Of a stretch of 64,000 bases of DNA, positions 1-10,504 are shown one piece after another. Both the position numbers and the translations under genes were made by a program. The notes beneath the pieces were generated by a model, which did not search any database, was not told the origin of the DNA, and worked only from the letters and a program-made list of their open reading frames with translations. The stretch comes from Stromatinia cepivora (lineage: Eukaryota; Ascomycota; Leotiomycetes; Helotiales; Sclerotiniaceae), in the NCBI GenBank assembly GCA_014898415.1, contig RCTD01000019.1, positions 248,001 to 312,000 on the forward strand, written 5' to 3'. Within the stretch, counting starts at the first letter, position 1; each line of letters starts with the position of its first letter.

Positions 1-2
1 TT

Positions 3-692
3 CATCCACCTATCGCCCGCGGTCTGGCACTTATAAAACAAGCACTGGAAGCAGCTGGTCACGAAGTCTTCGAATGGGAACCTATAAATCATCCCGAAAT
101 GGCGAAGGAAATGAACAATTCCTTCTACACACTAGGTGGAGCCGCCATTCTTGAATTAACGCGTAAACACGACGAGCCGGTATTTGAAAGTATGAAAAAT
201 TATGAATTCGCTTATGATCAGGGTGAACATGGGACGTTAGGGCCTACGAAATTGAGAGAGATGATTACGAGGAGAAATGCTTTTCAGAAGGAGTATTTGG
301 ATCGTTGGACGAGTACTGGGAAGGATGGAAAGGGAGTGATGGATGCGATTATTATGGCTGCTAGTCCGTGGACGGCGCCGAGATTGGGGATTACCCAAAC
401 GGATATTTTTTGTGTGAATTTTACGGGCGTGTGGAATTTGTTGGATTATCCGGCTTGTACGTTCCCGGTTACGTTTGCGGATAAGGAGGTTGATGGGAAG
501 AGGGGAGCGGAGTGGACGCCGTTGAATGAAAAGGATGAGAAGTTACAGAGGGATTATGAGGCGGGGTTTTATCATGGGACGCCGGTGGCTTTGCAGTGTG
601 TGGGGAGGAGGCTGGAGGATGAGAAGGTGTTGGAGATGGTGGGGGTTATTGGGGAGGCATTAAAGGGCGTGGGGGCCGGGTTGAGTGGGTAG
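3..692 (+). CDS. Fungal acetamidase/general amidase, C-terminal part
   Basis: Open frame from base 3 to the TAG at 690-692; the 5' part lies outside the window, leaving 229 residues. Amidase-signature enzymes of the fungal acetamidase (amdS/gmdA) group hydrolyse amides to acid plus ammonia so that amides can serve as nitrogen sources. What is seen is the characteristic end of the fold: an opening HPPI..L.ALEAAGHEV..WEP stretch, a central segment around VWNLLDYPACTFPVT, and the closing GFYHGTPVALQCVGRR followed by a terminal helix. The Ser-Ser-Lys catalytic triad would be upstream and cannot be checked. No frameshift or stop is present and codon use is ordinary, so the gene looks functional. 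The first ATG in the window (99) is internal and not the start. Confidence 0.88.
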   Translation, partial: HPPIARGLALIKQALEAAGHEVFEWEPINHPEMAKEMNNSFYTLGGAAILELTRKHDEPVFESMKNYEFAYDQGEHGTLGPTKLREMITRRNAFQKEYLDRWTSTGKDGKGVMDAIIMAASPWTAPRLGITQTDIFCVNFTGVWNLLDYPACTFPVTFADKEVDGKRGAEWTPLNEKDEKLQRDYEAGFYHGTPVALQCVGRRLEDEKVLEMVGVIGEALKGVGAGLSG

Positions 693-2746
693 GGTGTGCT
701 GTGAGTTTTTGGGGTAATTTGATGTTAGGAATGGAAATGGATATGGAAGGAGGGGATGGGTTAGATGCCAAGAGTATATATTGAATGAAAGATGCCAACA
801 GCATATTTCTATCTCGAAGACCTTACACACCTCTTCCAACTCCCATAACTTCATGCGGTACCATTCATCAAACCATATCAGCATTCATCACCAGTTTTCA
901 TTTCTCATCAATCTCACTATCCAAAACGAATATCAAACCAGAACTCCAAACTAGAATAATGCTATAAAAACCAGTCATATAAAATACTTTTATATAAACT
1001 ATACAAAATGATATAAATATTCATTAAATTAAGCATTATACAAATTCATAGAACACAGCATAGCAAAGCAGAGAATTTCCTGGGAATATAATGGAGGTAT
1101 TAATATCTAGATTTTCGCATCTTCAAAAAAGATTAGATGTTTGAATATCTTATTTTTTGGAGATTTTAGTTCAGAGAGATGGGAAATGGGGTTTGGGCTT
1201 GGATGTGTGAGTGAGTAAAGGTGGATGTTGGGTGTTTTGGGGTGGGGGGTGGATGGGTGAATTTTGGTGGATGATAGGTAGGTAGGGTTGGATATTTGAG
1301 TTTTTTTTTTAATATTTATGGAGGGAGATTGTGTGAATGGGGTTGAGTGTTTGTGTGAATGTGGTTGAGTGTTTGTGTGAATGTGGGTGTTTATGTGGGC
1401 TTGAGTGTTTATGTGGATTTGAATGTGTAAATGGAGTTCAATGTTTGAGTAGATGTCAATATTTAAGTGAATGTAAATGTATAAATGAATGTAAACGTTC
1501 AAAGGAATATAAGGGTCCGATTTTCTGAAATATTAGAAATATTGAGAGTAATAAAAATTTTGAATCTAGTATATATTTGGGTATATTTGAGTGAGGCTAA
1601 TATATTTGGGGAATATTTGGGAAAGTGATAAAGGTGTATAGAAATGAAGAAGATATTGAATTTTTTCAAATATATTGATTTGATTACTAATATTAAAAAG
1701 TTGTTGTTGATTATTGTATGAGAAAAAGTTCGAATATTTGATCAAATATATATTAGACTCAATATTTTTTATTGGGTTTAATGTTGTGTTTGGTAAAATC
1801 AATTATTTGATCAAATATATATTAATCGAAATATTATGTTCGGTTCGATTATATTAGACCTAATATATTAAGGCAAATGTGGTCAAATATATCAAAAAAA
1901 ATCGATCTGAATGCATACTAAATGTACAAGTGAATGTAAATGTGTAGGTGAATGTAAATGTTGAAGTAAATGTAAATATCCAAGAAAATATGAAAATCTG
2001 AAACCTCTTAAACCTTCAAGTGGATACAAGGTTCAAATGACCATATACGATCAAGTGATTATGTCTATATTGAATCATTATAGCGAATATAAAGCAAAGA
2101 TAGGAAGGCACCATGAATTTGTGTACACACTACTTGTAAATCGCTTGAATCATGAAACAATAAGGGTTTTTGGTCATAAATATGTTTTACTATTATTTAC
2201 CTAATTATTTTACATATAAAAAAAACTTAGCAACATCTGGTTACTAGTCTCGAGACACTATGCCGGCCGATATGCTGATGGATCTTGAGTCAGCAGTAGG
2301 TCATTTTCAAATGAAGATCAATCATCTTCATTCGGCTGTTATAGAGCACGCGCCCAACCTCCTATCCTTGTAGGCACCCACAGATATAGATATACCCATA
2401 TACGAAGTAGCATTGCTCTGCCACGGAAGATACCCCGAAACTAAATTCCAACTATCCGAGTCGTTCGCACTCCTTTTCCCGTTCCGCTCTCTCAGCACTG
2501 TCAGTCCCAGTAACAGCGGCGTTCCACCACTTCACATCCACAGGCATTTCAACCGCTAGGCCCCTTGAGCGCTCATATTCACCGGCGCTGCCATTTCTCC
2601 ACATCCCCGGCCTCCTCACCTTTCAACAAGGCGCTTTCAGCCAACATTTCCGCATCTGTCCCTTTGAATAGATTAGTAAGGCAACCTCAAATAGTCTGAG
2701 AGCATGCATGGATCACCTACTCTACTCTTTCTTCTCCCTCACTTTT
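693..2746. other. Intergenic, AT-rich, degenerate GT-rich repeats
   Basis: No credible gene. Bases 1170-1500 and 1920-1980 are built from loose GAATGT/GTGTTT-type hexamer and dodecamer repeats, which keep several frames open without a protein-like composition. Near 1735 and 1806 the string TATTTGATCAAATATATATTA occurs in near-identical copies about 70 bp apart. Bases 2000-2700 show nothing recognisable. Confidence 0.6.
1320..1500. repeat. Degenerate GTGTGAATGTGG-type tandem repeat
   Basis: Repeated variants of GAGTGTTTGTGTGAATGTGG decay rightward into GAATGTAAATG units. Period is about 6/12 bp with many substitutions. It is low-complexity DNA; the His/Thr-rich and Cys/Gly-rich open frames over it are by-products. 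Confidence 0.7.
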
Positions 2747-3379
2747 TCACTCCCATATTCCTGCCTCACGTTGCGATCTATCTAACTCCTTTCCTTCTTC
2801 AATCAACGCCTGCAATTGCTCGTCGAGCCCTGGACTCTCTGTCTTCGGCTCTGATTGCTCTTCAGGTTTCTTGGGGGGAGAGGAGGGGGCAGATGAGTCC
2901 GAGGTGGTAGCGGAGCTGTTTCGAGAAGGAGAGGTAGAGGGAATAGGAGAGGCGGAGGAAGAGGGAGGAGCCGAAGGACGAGAAGCGGAAATGGGCGAAG
3001 CAGAAGAAAGTGAGAACATGGAGGAAAAAAGAGGAGCAGCGTAACGAGTATTCTCGTCAACCTCCCCAGGAGTAGACCCTAGGAGACTGGGTGCCTGTCC
3101 CCTTGCATTCTTCAACTTTTCCAACAGCCGCTCAAATCTCCTGTTCTCGACCTTGAAGAATTCGACGTCAAGCTTGATATTTTCGAGAACTGATTTGCAT
3201 TTCCCGAGTCGCTTGACGCTTCTCATATTCCGAAGTTTCGACTCCAGATCTATGATCCGACAGTCACCCTGAAATATGATTTCCTTCAAAGCCGCCATCT
3301 CATCAAGAGCTGCAATTATTTTTCCCATTTCGTTCATATCCTTGGAAGGGATGTCCTTGGAGATTTTAAAGTTTACCAT
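2747..3379 (-). CDS. Hypothetical coiled-coil, Ser/Pro-rich protein
   Basis: Single-exon frame of 210 residues starting at the ATG complementary to 3377-3379. Residues about 1-95 are rich in heptad-like Leu/Ile/Met with Lys/Glu (for example LEKLKN and LESKLRNM), suggesting a coiled coil. Residues 110-180 are a Ser/Pro/Ala-rich, probably disordered linker. The tail is charged, with LDEQLQALIEEGKELDRSQ. There is no signal peptide or membrane segment and I do not recognise the family. The composition is more protein-like than in the shadow frames across the same bases. It could be a lineage-specific gene, and the start could lie elsewhere if there is an upstream exon. Confidence 0.5.
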   Translation of the reverse strand: MVNFKISKDIPSKDMNEMGKIIAALDEMAALKEIIFQGDCRIIDLESKLRNMRSVKRLGKCKSVLENIKLDVEFFKVENRRFERLLEKLKNARGQAPSLLGSTPGEVDENTRYAAPLFSSMFSLSSASPISASRPSAPPSSSASPIPSTSPSRNSSATTSDSSAPSSPPKKPEEQSEPKTESPGLDEQLQALIEEGKELDRSQREAGIWE

Positions 3380-6300
3380 GCTGGCGGTTTGGCGAAGAAC
3401 GGTTATGTTATATAAATTGGAACGAAGTATTTTTGAAAAATTTGAATGGATAGATATAATGTGATGTTTGACAGACTCGGAAGAAGAAGAGATAAAACTT
3501 TGGGAGAGAGGGTTTATATGCTTGAGAGATTGATGCTAGATGGAGCTATAATAGTCTATAATGTGGTAAGAAAAGATGTAGACGACATCAAGTGACTCAA
3601 TGAGGTCTAAAATTCCGCAGAGACACCATTACAATACTATCGACCCAGCTAAATATTCATATACCGAAACGCTGACCCCGAATTTGTCTAGTAGAGAAGC
3701 GAAATATACAAACTAGGAGCTTGAAGAACACGGTGTTTGACTGTATCAGGAATAGTAACATCCTTCCGGTGCAAAATTTGTCCTGTAGTTCATGATAATC
3801 CGTCAAATGAGCTAACTCCTATCCATTTTCTCACCTACCAGCAAATCTAATTCGTATTAGTTGAGCTTTTCAGGACCCTCGACCACTCGGTCTCCATTGG
3901 ACATACTCAATAGCTTCTTTTCATACTTTCTTCTCATCGGAGAATCATGAATCAATAATACAACAGCAGAGACGGCAACCTCCAACATATTCGACATCTC
4001 AGCAGTGGCGTAATGAGAGCGAGTTAGCCACGACTAGTCAGCAGAAAACCTTTCTTAGACAATTTACGGCATTTGGAAATTGAAAACTAGGTTTTAAAAA
4101 TTCAAGATGGGCACCTATGTGTATACTATACACGAGCCTGAGGCTGAATTTCAGACATCGGCGCCGGCCTGGTCCATTGATGAGAAGGTTTTGATGTCTA
4201 ATATTTTTAGTGACGAAATTATTTGGTAAGTTACATCAAATCAAAATGGTCACAACTTTTCGAGAATTCGACGTATCCGGCTGCAAGTCCTACTACTGGA
4301 ACCGGGTCCAAGCTTCTCCACCACGCTAGTTCGAGCTACCGAAGCTTTGAACGGTTTGGATGCACATTTTTCAAATACCGTGAACTAAATGGCTTTAGAT
4401 AAGCATGTGCTAACATTGTAAGAAAGAGCATGATTTAATTGCACGTTGGCAATTATGGCTTTTATTGAGATCGGGCTATGAGTCGCTAGTAATTTTCAAA
4501 ATGACTTGGAGATTTCTTTTTCTGTAGTGCCGGCAGTAAGGGTTCGGCTAAGCTTTTCCGAGCTGGAACTAATGGAGTAGCGGAGTACCTAACGAGTTCA
4601 TCATTTTGACTGAATGATGATATGCAAGTTTCTCTCATTCCCATTCCCGACGCTACACCATGATCTAGGCTGTTTTGTCCTCACACCTGGGTCCCAAGGG
4701 AGCTGTAACATAAAATAACTAGCCAACCACATCTAAGGTGCTGTCTAGCCATTTTTCCTACTGGAGAGACATTTTACTTACATAGACTAGAAATTAGAAT
4801 TATCATACAGTCATATAACTGACTACATGGTGGGGTGAGAGGATGAGACGTGTAACTAACGACCTGGAACAGTATCGTCAAGTGGGGCAACGCAATGATA
4901 CGGGAATTGCACATAACAGGACTACATGGTGGGGAAAAGTAATGAGACGTGCAACAAAACACATCTAGCTGGACTGAAGATCCTCGATGGGGAAGTCGAA
5001 AATCTAGAATTGAGAGATCGTTCGGTTGTCAGAGTCCAGTATCGAACAATGGGGGACAGTATATCACTATACCTTGAAGAGGTAATGTGAGATGCAGAAC
5101 ACAAAAGATAAAAAAGCTGCATGTCATCACAAGAAAACCAATGAGTCAATGATGATATTTATCCATAATATCCATCTGCAATGAAAATAGTATTGATATT
5201 CCTAAACGACCTAACAATATCCTGTCCTGAAAAGTTTCCGGCCTATACCCAACAATATACAGAATTACAGAAAATTTTCCCTCCCCCACCACATACACTT
5301 TATTCACTTCCAATTCACTACTTCCCTGTCTTCTAAAATTAGTCTGAAGCTTAGCGAAAATAGTTCCAGTTGTTGAAGTGTCATGTGGTGTACCAGAAAA
5401 TTGCCACCTTCCCTTTTTTCGCGGGACTTCTCTCTCTCTCTCACTTTTCGCTTCTATGTTTGCCTCCTCCCAAGCCTCCCTTCCTCGTTTCGGCCAATCT
5501 ATTTCTCAAGCGTTTTTTCACCCCTCTCCAACCCTCTACCACTCCTCTGTTTCCCACCGCTTAATCCCTTGGCTCATTCTCAGCATCTCCTGTATCCATC
5601 CACCTTCATTCCCACCGCAGCCATCGCATCATCAGACTCTATCAGTCTCTCTTCCTCTTTCCGCCTTGCCCCTTTTACTCCCTTTTTACTCAATGATTCA
5701 ACTACCCTGGTTCGTCGATTCTGGAGCGAGAAATGCTGTTGAAATGTCGCTAGTCAATGCTGCTGATAGAATTATGAAGAACAGGTTTCTCTTATATCAA
5801 TTTTTTGTCTTAAATATGGGAAGTGGCGTGTGAACTGGTGAGTTTACTCGGCGCTGAGGGAGAAAGCGAAGAAGACGTAGATGGCGATGGTTTGGATAGG
5901 TGTGATTTGAAGGTATTGATGAGGTTTGAGGTTTGATGAACGGGGGATGAAGGCCGAGATGTGCAATAATGGATATGCCAAAAATGTGCAGCGAGAAGAC
6001 TTTTTGGCCTTTTGCTGCAGATGTATTTAAGAGGTATTGTATTGAGAATCTGATACATCAATTCTTGGAATCTTTCCCTTTTCTACACTTTCAGCATTGT
6101 GTTGTTTTATACTTGTTTTCACGATATATGTATTTTGGAGTATGATTATTTTGAGTGGTGTTATTTGGGTTATTTTCTAACCTATTTCTAAATCTAACTT
6201 GAGGGTGCATAAGTATGAGGCGAGAGGGATAAATATAGTTTCTTCAATCAAATCACTTCCACTGCTTTTCCCAATAATCCCTATGCCAGCGGTCAAGCGC

Positions 6301-6860
6301 GAGTCCAATTTCTCTTCCACATATTCTTGATCGTCTTCCTAATCAACTTTTCCTTACCTCCGTCGCATTTTCTACCTCCTTTTCCTTCCCAATCTCACCC
6401 GTTCCTTAAGCTTATACGCAACCGTGAAGTGTTTATCGGATGGTGCCAAATTAGCAGCACCTATACTTTCTTTTCCTTGTCGCTCATCTTGCTCTCTTAC
6501 CAAGGTGTGTTGATATGTCATATTCCAGAATTTCCATTCAAGATGAATGCTGGCATTTTAGATACCTTCTAGAAAATCAACCTATCAAAAAGCATAAAGC
6601 ATCCCCGAAAATAGTCGTCATCTCGTCAATTATCTAGCACCCTCGAAACCATTAATGATTATCACTAGAGTGGGTAGTATAAAGAATACTACAAATATGA
6701 TTACAACACTGGGTCCATTTCACCTTCTCGTTTCCTTGTAGCTAACTGTAACAATCATAGTTCTAGTTGACGGTACATTTAATTATGTTTATTTTCCTTG
6801 CTGCTCCTTCCCTTTACTCGGGATTTCCTTCTGCGTCTTCAATGAGTATTCCAAACTACC
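3380..6860. other. Gene-poor intergenic region with pyrimidine-rich patch
   Basis: Nothing here is a confident gene. A 40-codon frame at 4107 is listed separately. Bases 4813-4848 and 4920-4955 carry an imperfect 36-bp direct repeat (ACTACATGGTGGGG...GAGACGTG). Bases 5395-5700 are strongly C+T-rich, like many fungal promoters or 5' leaders, which keeps all three plus frames open; no following gene is visible. Confidence 0.5.
4107..4229 (+). CDS. Possible short exon or gene remnant
   Basis: An ATG at 4107 opens 40 codons (MGTYVYTIHEPEAEF...) and the stop coincides with a perfect GTAAGT donor at 4227. Splicing to a possible acceptor after GGCTGCAAG near 4285 would add only about 13 codons before a stop. 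It may be the first exon of a small gene, or the remnant of a larger one. The family is not recognised and there is no second line of support. Confidence 0.2.
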   Translation: MGTYVYTIHEPEAEFQTSAPAWSIDEKVLMSNIFSDEIIW

Positions 6861-7076
6861 TCTCCCTCCTCTCCCTCCTCTCCCTCCTCTCCCTCCTCTC
6901 CCTCCTCTCCCTCCTCTCCCTCCTCTCCCTCCTCTCCCTCCTCTCCCTCCTCTCCTCTCCCTCCTCTCCCTCCTCTCCCTCCTCTCCCTCCTCTCCCTCC
7001 TCTCCCTCCTCTCCCTCCTCTCCCTCCTCTCCCTCCTCTCCCTCCTCTCCCTCCTCTCCCTCCTCTCCCTCACCCT
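6861..7076. repeat. 9-bp minisatellite TCTCCCTCC
   Basis: About two dozen copies of the nonamer TCTCCCTCC in near-perfect array, with one slip (a short CTCCTCTCC unit) near 6950 that changes the phase. The strand bias is extreme (C+T only on +). Leu/Ser-rich and Arg/Glu-rich frames over the array are repeat artefacts. The sequence could form an intramolecular triplex. Confidence 0.95.
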
Positions 7077-7143
7077 CTACCTCCCACAACCCAACCCAAA
7101 AACACAGCACCTTATCCCCACTCCAAAAAACTTTAGAGCTAGT

Positions 7144-7287
7144 GATATTGATATTGATATTGATATTGATATTGATATTGATATTGATATTGATATTGAT
7201 ATTGATATTGATATTGATATTGATATTGATATTGATATTGATATTGATATTGATATTGATATCGATATCGATATCGATATCGATATT
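7144..7287. repeat. 6-bp microsatellite GATATT/GATATC
   Basis: About twenty copies of GATATT followed by about five GATATC units (7260-7287), which are palindromic. It lies about 70 bp from the 9-bp minisatellite. The Ile-Leu, Ile-Asn and Ile-Ser dipeptide frames over it are artefacts. Confidence 0.95.
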
Positions 7288-8001
7288 TCCAACCTTCCCC
7301 TTACGGATAGAAAATAGGAGGATATAAATTATGAAATTATTAAACAAAAATTTCTCACGATTCAATAATTTATGCTGTTGTATCTTCGTATAGATACTGT
7401 ACTGTATAATTTATATCAATATACCTTGTCCCTTTAACTGACTTTGGCATTCATTCTACCACTCACTCAGTCATTCATTCACATCACCACCTTTACCATT
7501 TAATACTCGTAACTATTAAGACATCTATCTATATTACTAACCTAGAATCATATCATACCATGTAATACTATATAATACCATATAATATCATATAATCCTA
7601 TATATAAAACGCAACACGCAATGAACAAACACATGAAATACAACGAGCATTCCATGAAAATAAGCTCCAGAACCCATCCAATCCAATCCCATCCCATCCA
7701 ATCCAATCCATAATCAAAGTATATGCAAATAAGTACAATTCAAATTAGTACAATGCAACTAAATACCCAACCCAACCGAATCAAATCAAACCACATGATA
7801 TCCAATCGCACTAATCCCAATAACCAAACCGTACAACCATATACGCCAACAAAATGCACAATGTACAATTTCTCATTCCCTCCTCAATATGCCAATGCCG
7901 AATTGTTAATACCACGAGTATATACTCTAAACACTTAATCAAGACTTTCATCTATATTCTTCCCTTCATATACCTGACCGTGTAATCTTCACATAAAGAT
8001 T
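7288..8001. other. AT-rich 3' flank of the transporter gene
   Basis: No gene seen. It contains short loose repeats (CCATATAATA near 7560-7600, CCAATCCAATCC near 7680-7710). It should include the 3' UTR of the minus-strand transporter that ends at 8002. Confidence 0.5.
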
Positions 8002-9669
8002 CTAAACCACGACTCCCCTATCGCTCCATCCACCCCTACCCTTCCAAGCCCAAACCCAAAATGCGATTCCGACACCCACACTTCCTGCCATTCCCCAAAA
8101 TGTTCCCTCGTAGCAACTTCGTCCCCAACAAAGTACTCCATCACCGATAAGTTCCTTCCATAACCCCTCAGCAACTCTCTGGTACACCTGACTATATACC
8201 ACGCCCCATAAAGTAGCACCTAGCGCGGGAACCATCGCCACAATTCCCCAGTTCGTACCAAAGTTCTCTACACCCCAGATTACTGTTACGATTAGAGGAG
8301 TTAAGGAAAATAAGGCGCCATAGCCGGAACCGATGAGAGTGGAGATGATCCAAAAGCGGTCAGCGTGATTTTGACAAAAACCTGAGGCGAGGATGACATC
8401 GCCTAATAGGATGAGGATAGCGGAGAGGATAAGGAAAGTTATACGAGATATCGTGAAGCGGGATGTAGGTTGTGGTGGGAGAGAAGCGAGGGAATTAGAA
8501 AGAGATCCAAAATGATGTGTTGTTGGAACTGGGGCTAAAACATCAGTGAGAGTACCAAAGAGGATACGAGCGATGGTCGATGTAAGCGCTACAACTGAAA
8601 CGTGTGTTGCTGCTGAAGTGGGATTGTGAATAGTAGGTGGATGAAGAGTGCCGATTATCGTGCCCAGATTCGTGATGAAAGATTCGCCGGGCCCGGAGAC
8701 GAAGAAAAATCCAATGGCCAACCACCACATTGTATGATCTTTCAGAAACCTCCTTGTTTCCTCGTTTAGTAGCCAAGTTTTCTTCCTAGCTTCTTCATCT
8801 TCCTCATCCACATCACTTCGCTCCTCTCCATCTAAAGTACCATATCCTCTCCCAGTATATCCCTCGCCCTCCCCAAGTAACCCACTCCTCTCCAACTCCT
8901 CAACAGCCTCCTCAATCAATTCCTCCTCATCCACAATCTTCAACAACCCACACCCAATGACCCCCACCACAAAAAGCGTAATAGCCAAAAACCAAAAGAA
9001 CCTTCCCACATCCACATCCCCCCTCTGACCGCCTCTCCCCCTCTCATACAATATCCTTTCCCCTACCTGACTCTGCCACATCCCACTCAACCCAAATGCC
9101 GCAATCGGACAAGCGAGTGCCAAACCCCTATATTTCGATTTCCCGAAATTCTTCGCGCAAGCCGTCACCGCACTAATATACATACACGTCGTCGCCATCC
9201 CTATAACCATAAACGCAATCACCATCCAAATAATTGGCCATCCTCTTTCCGTTACATATCCCTCTATATCTTTCCCTCCACTCTTATACGTAAGAGCCGC
9301 CAGTCCATAACCGACACCGAACATAATACCGGCCCCTAGAGACAACGGCGCAGGTCCAACCCGATCGCAAAGATATCCAAACACCGGCACTGGCAGATAC
9401 ATAGCCAATTCCGCAGCAATAATAACAATATTAACTTGTAATTGCGTATAATGTAATCGCGATTGGAATAAATGTCCATAAAGCGAATAAGCGGTGATGG
9501 AACCGGCGCAGAGACATGAGAGGATGGCAGATGCGTAGGATGTGTAGCGGATCATATTTTGTTTTCGAGCTTTTTGATAGCGGAAGGCAGAGGAAGATTC
9601 GGATGGGGATCGTAGGGAGGAGGACGATGAGGAGGGTCGAAGAAGAGGAGTATGGGTTGTGGGCGCCAT
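8002..9669 (-). CDS. mch1: MFS transporter, Mch1-like
   Basis: Predicted 555-residue major facilitator protein without introns. I chose the ATG complementary to 9667-9669 (context CAATACCATGG), which gives MAPTTHTPLL; the frame is open further upstream only from a TTG. Residues 1-38 are Ser-rich and cytosolic. A first bundle of about six hydrophobic segments spans about 42-245 and includes the MFS motif-A-like GYLCDRVGPAPLS at 98-110. An acidic loop (248-297) separates it from a second bundle (about 315-545), where the motif recurs as RILFGTLTDVL. This layout is that of the yeast MCH1 / plant nodulin-like group. The substrate is unknown: yeast Mch1 resembles monocarboxylate carriers but is not known to carry monocarboxylates. 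No lesion is visible. Confidence 0.82.
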   Translation of the reverse strand: MAPTTHTPLLRPSSSSSSLRSPSESSSAFRYQKARKQNMIRYTSYASAILSCLCAGSITAYSLYGHLFQSRLHYTQLQVNIVIIAAELAMYLPVPVFGYLCDRVGPAPLSLGAGIMFGVGYGLAALTYKSGGKDIEGYVTERGWPIIWMVIAFMVIGMATTCMYISAVTACAKNFGKSKYRGLALACPIAAFGLSGMWQSQVGERILYERGRGGQRGDVDVGRFFWFLAITLFVVGVIGCGLLKIVDEEELIEEAVEELERSGLLGEGEGYTGRGYGTLDGEERSDVDEEDEEARKKTWLLNEETRRFLKDHTMWWLAIGFFFVSGPGESFITNLGTIIGTLHPPTIHNPTSAATHVSVVALTSTIARILFGTLTDVLAPVPTTHHFGSLSNSLASLPPQPTSRFTISRITFLILSAILILLGDVILASGFCQNHADRFWIISTLIGSGYGALFSLTPLIVTVIWGVENFGTNWGIVAMVPALGATLWGVVYSQVYQRVAEGLWKELIGDGVLCWGRSCYEGTFWGMAGSVGVGIAFWVWAWKGRGGWSDRGVVV

Positions 9670-10504
9670 GGTATTGGTGAGCGATGGGCCCGGATTTGTG
9701 TAGATAGCTATGCTAGATGTGAGGGCATTGGTGAGTCTTGGAACAACACGAACTGCAAGGAATAGAATCAACAAATCTGGTAGAAGCGAAATCAGTAAAA
9801 TCTGTCGTTTCGAAATGAAGACTCTCCGCAAAGTAGGTTTGTTATAAAGTGATTGATTGTTACGATGAGCAATCAATGACTCGAAGCTATGGTGTAGCTC
9901 AAGCTTGGACGATCCTCTTGGCCTTGGCTTGCCATTAGGTGAGATAGTTCGAGATGCTGGGGGTTCCGGGGGAGTGACTATTAAATTTCATTGACTATTA
10001 TCAAGACGAGAGAGCATGTTATTCAATTTGATTAGTTTTGTATAATTACATATGCCTAGCTAGTGCGATTCGTTCAAAGGAAAAATTATCATTGCAGGTG
10101 ATGATATCTGGATAAATACTTGAGCGGAATGACTCCGGCATCTTTTACAATTAGCCTCATGATGTAATTCATCACTCTCATTTCTTCAAAAGCAATTGAG
10201 CTGTCAGATAATAGTTCTCAAAGTATAAAAGATGTTGAATTTATTTCCAACACGAACAATCGCTCGTAAACCACCGGAGTGGGGAGTATATTAATACTAA
10301 ACACATCCCCATCATCCAATTTTCCATCCATTTAATATCCAACGCTTTCTATATCTGTATATCATCAAAAGGTATCAATTAACGCCCTCCCAAAATGTTC
10401 AATTCACCAAATCCGTATCCAGACCCTCGCTGCGCCAAACCCATGTTGAATCTCGCTTTTCATTCCGATCGCCTATTCCATTAAATTCTCCAATCCTCCA
10501 TCTC
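9670..10504. other. Intergenic between transporter and arrestin genes
   Basis: Upstream region of the minus-strand transporter and 3' flank of the minus-strand arrestin gene. No additional gene or motif that I can support. Confidence 0.5.

Noticed and set aside
1107..1502. His/Thr/Ile-rich minus frame of 131 codons
   Set aside because: Translation of degenerate GT-rich repeats; no start context or domain.
5370..5840. Three overlapping plus-strand frames of 64-151 codons
   Set aside because: They arise from a C+T-rich stretch that lacks stops in all frames; composition is Ser/Leu/Pro low complexity with no domain.
6767..7365. Long frames of Ser-Pro, Glu-Gly and Ile-Asn repeats
   Set aside because: Pure translations of the 9-bp and 6-bp satellites, open on both strands.
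9670..9876. N-terminal extension of the mch1-like protein
   Set aside because: The longer frame begins with TTG; the ATG at 9669 has a good context and gives the expected Ser-rich N-terminus.
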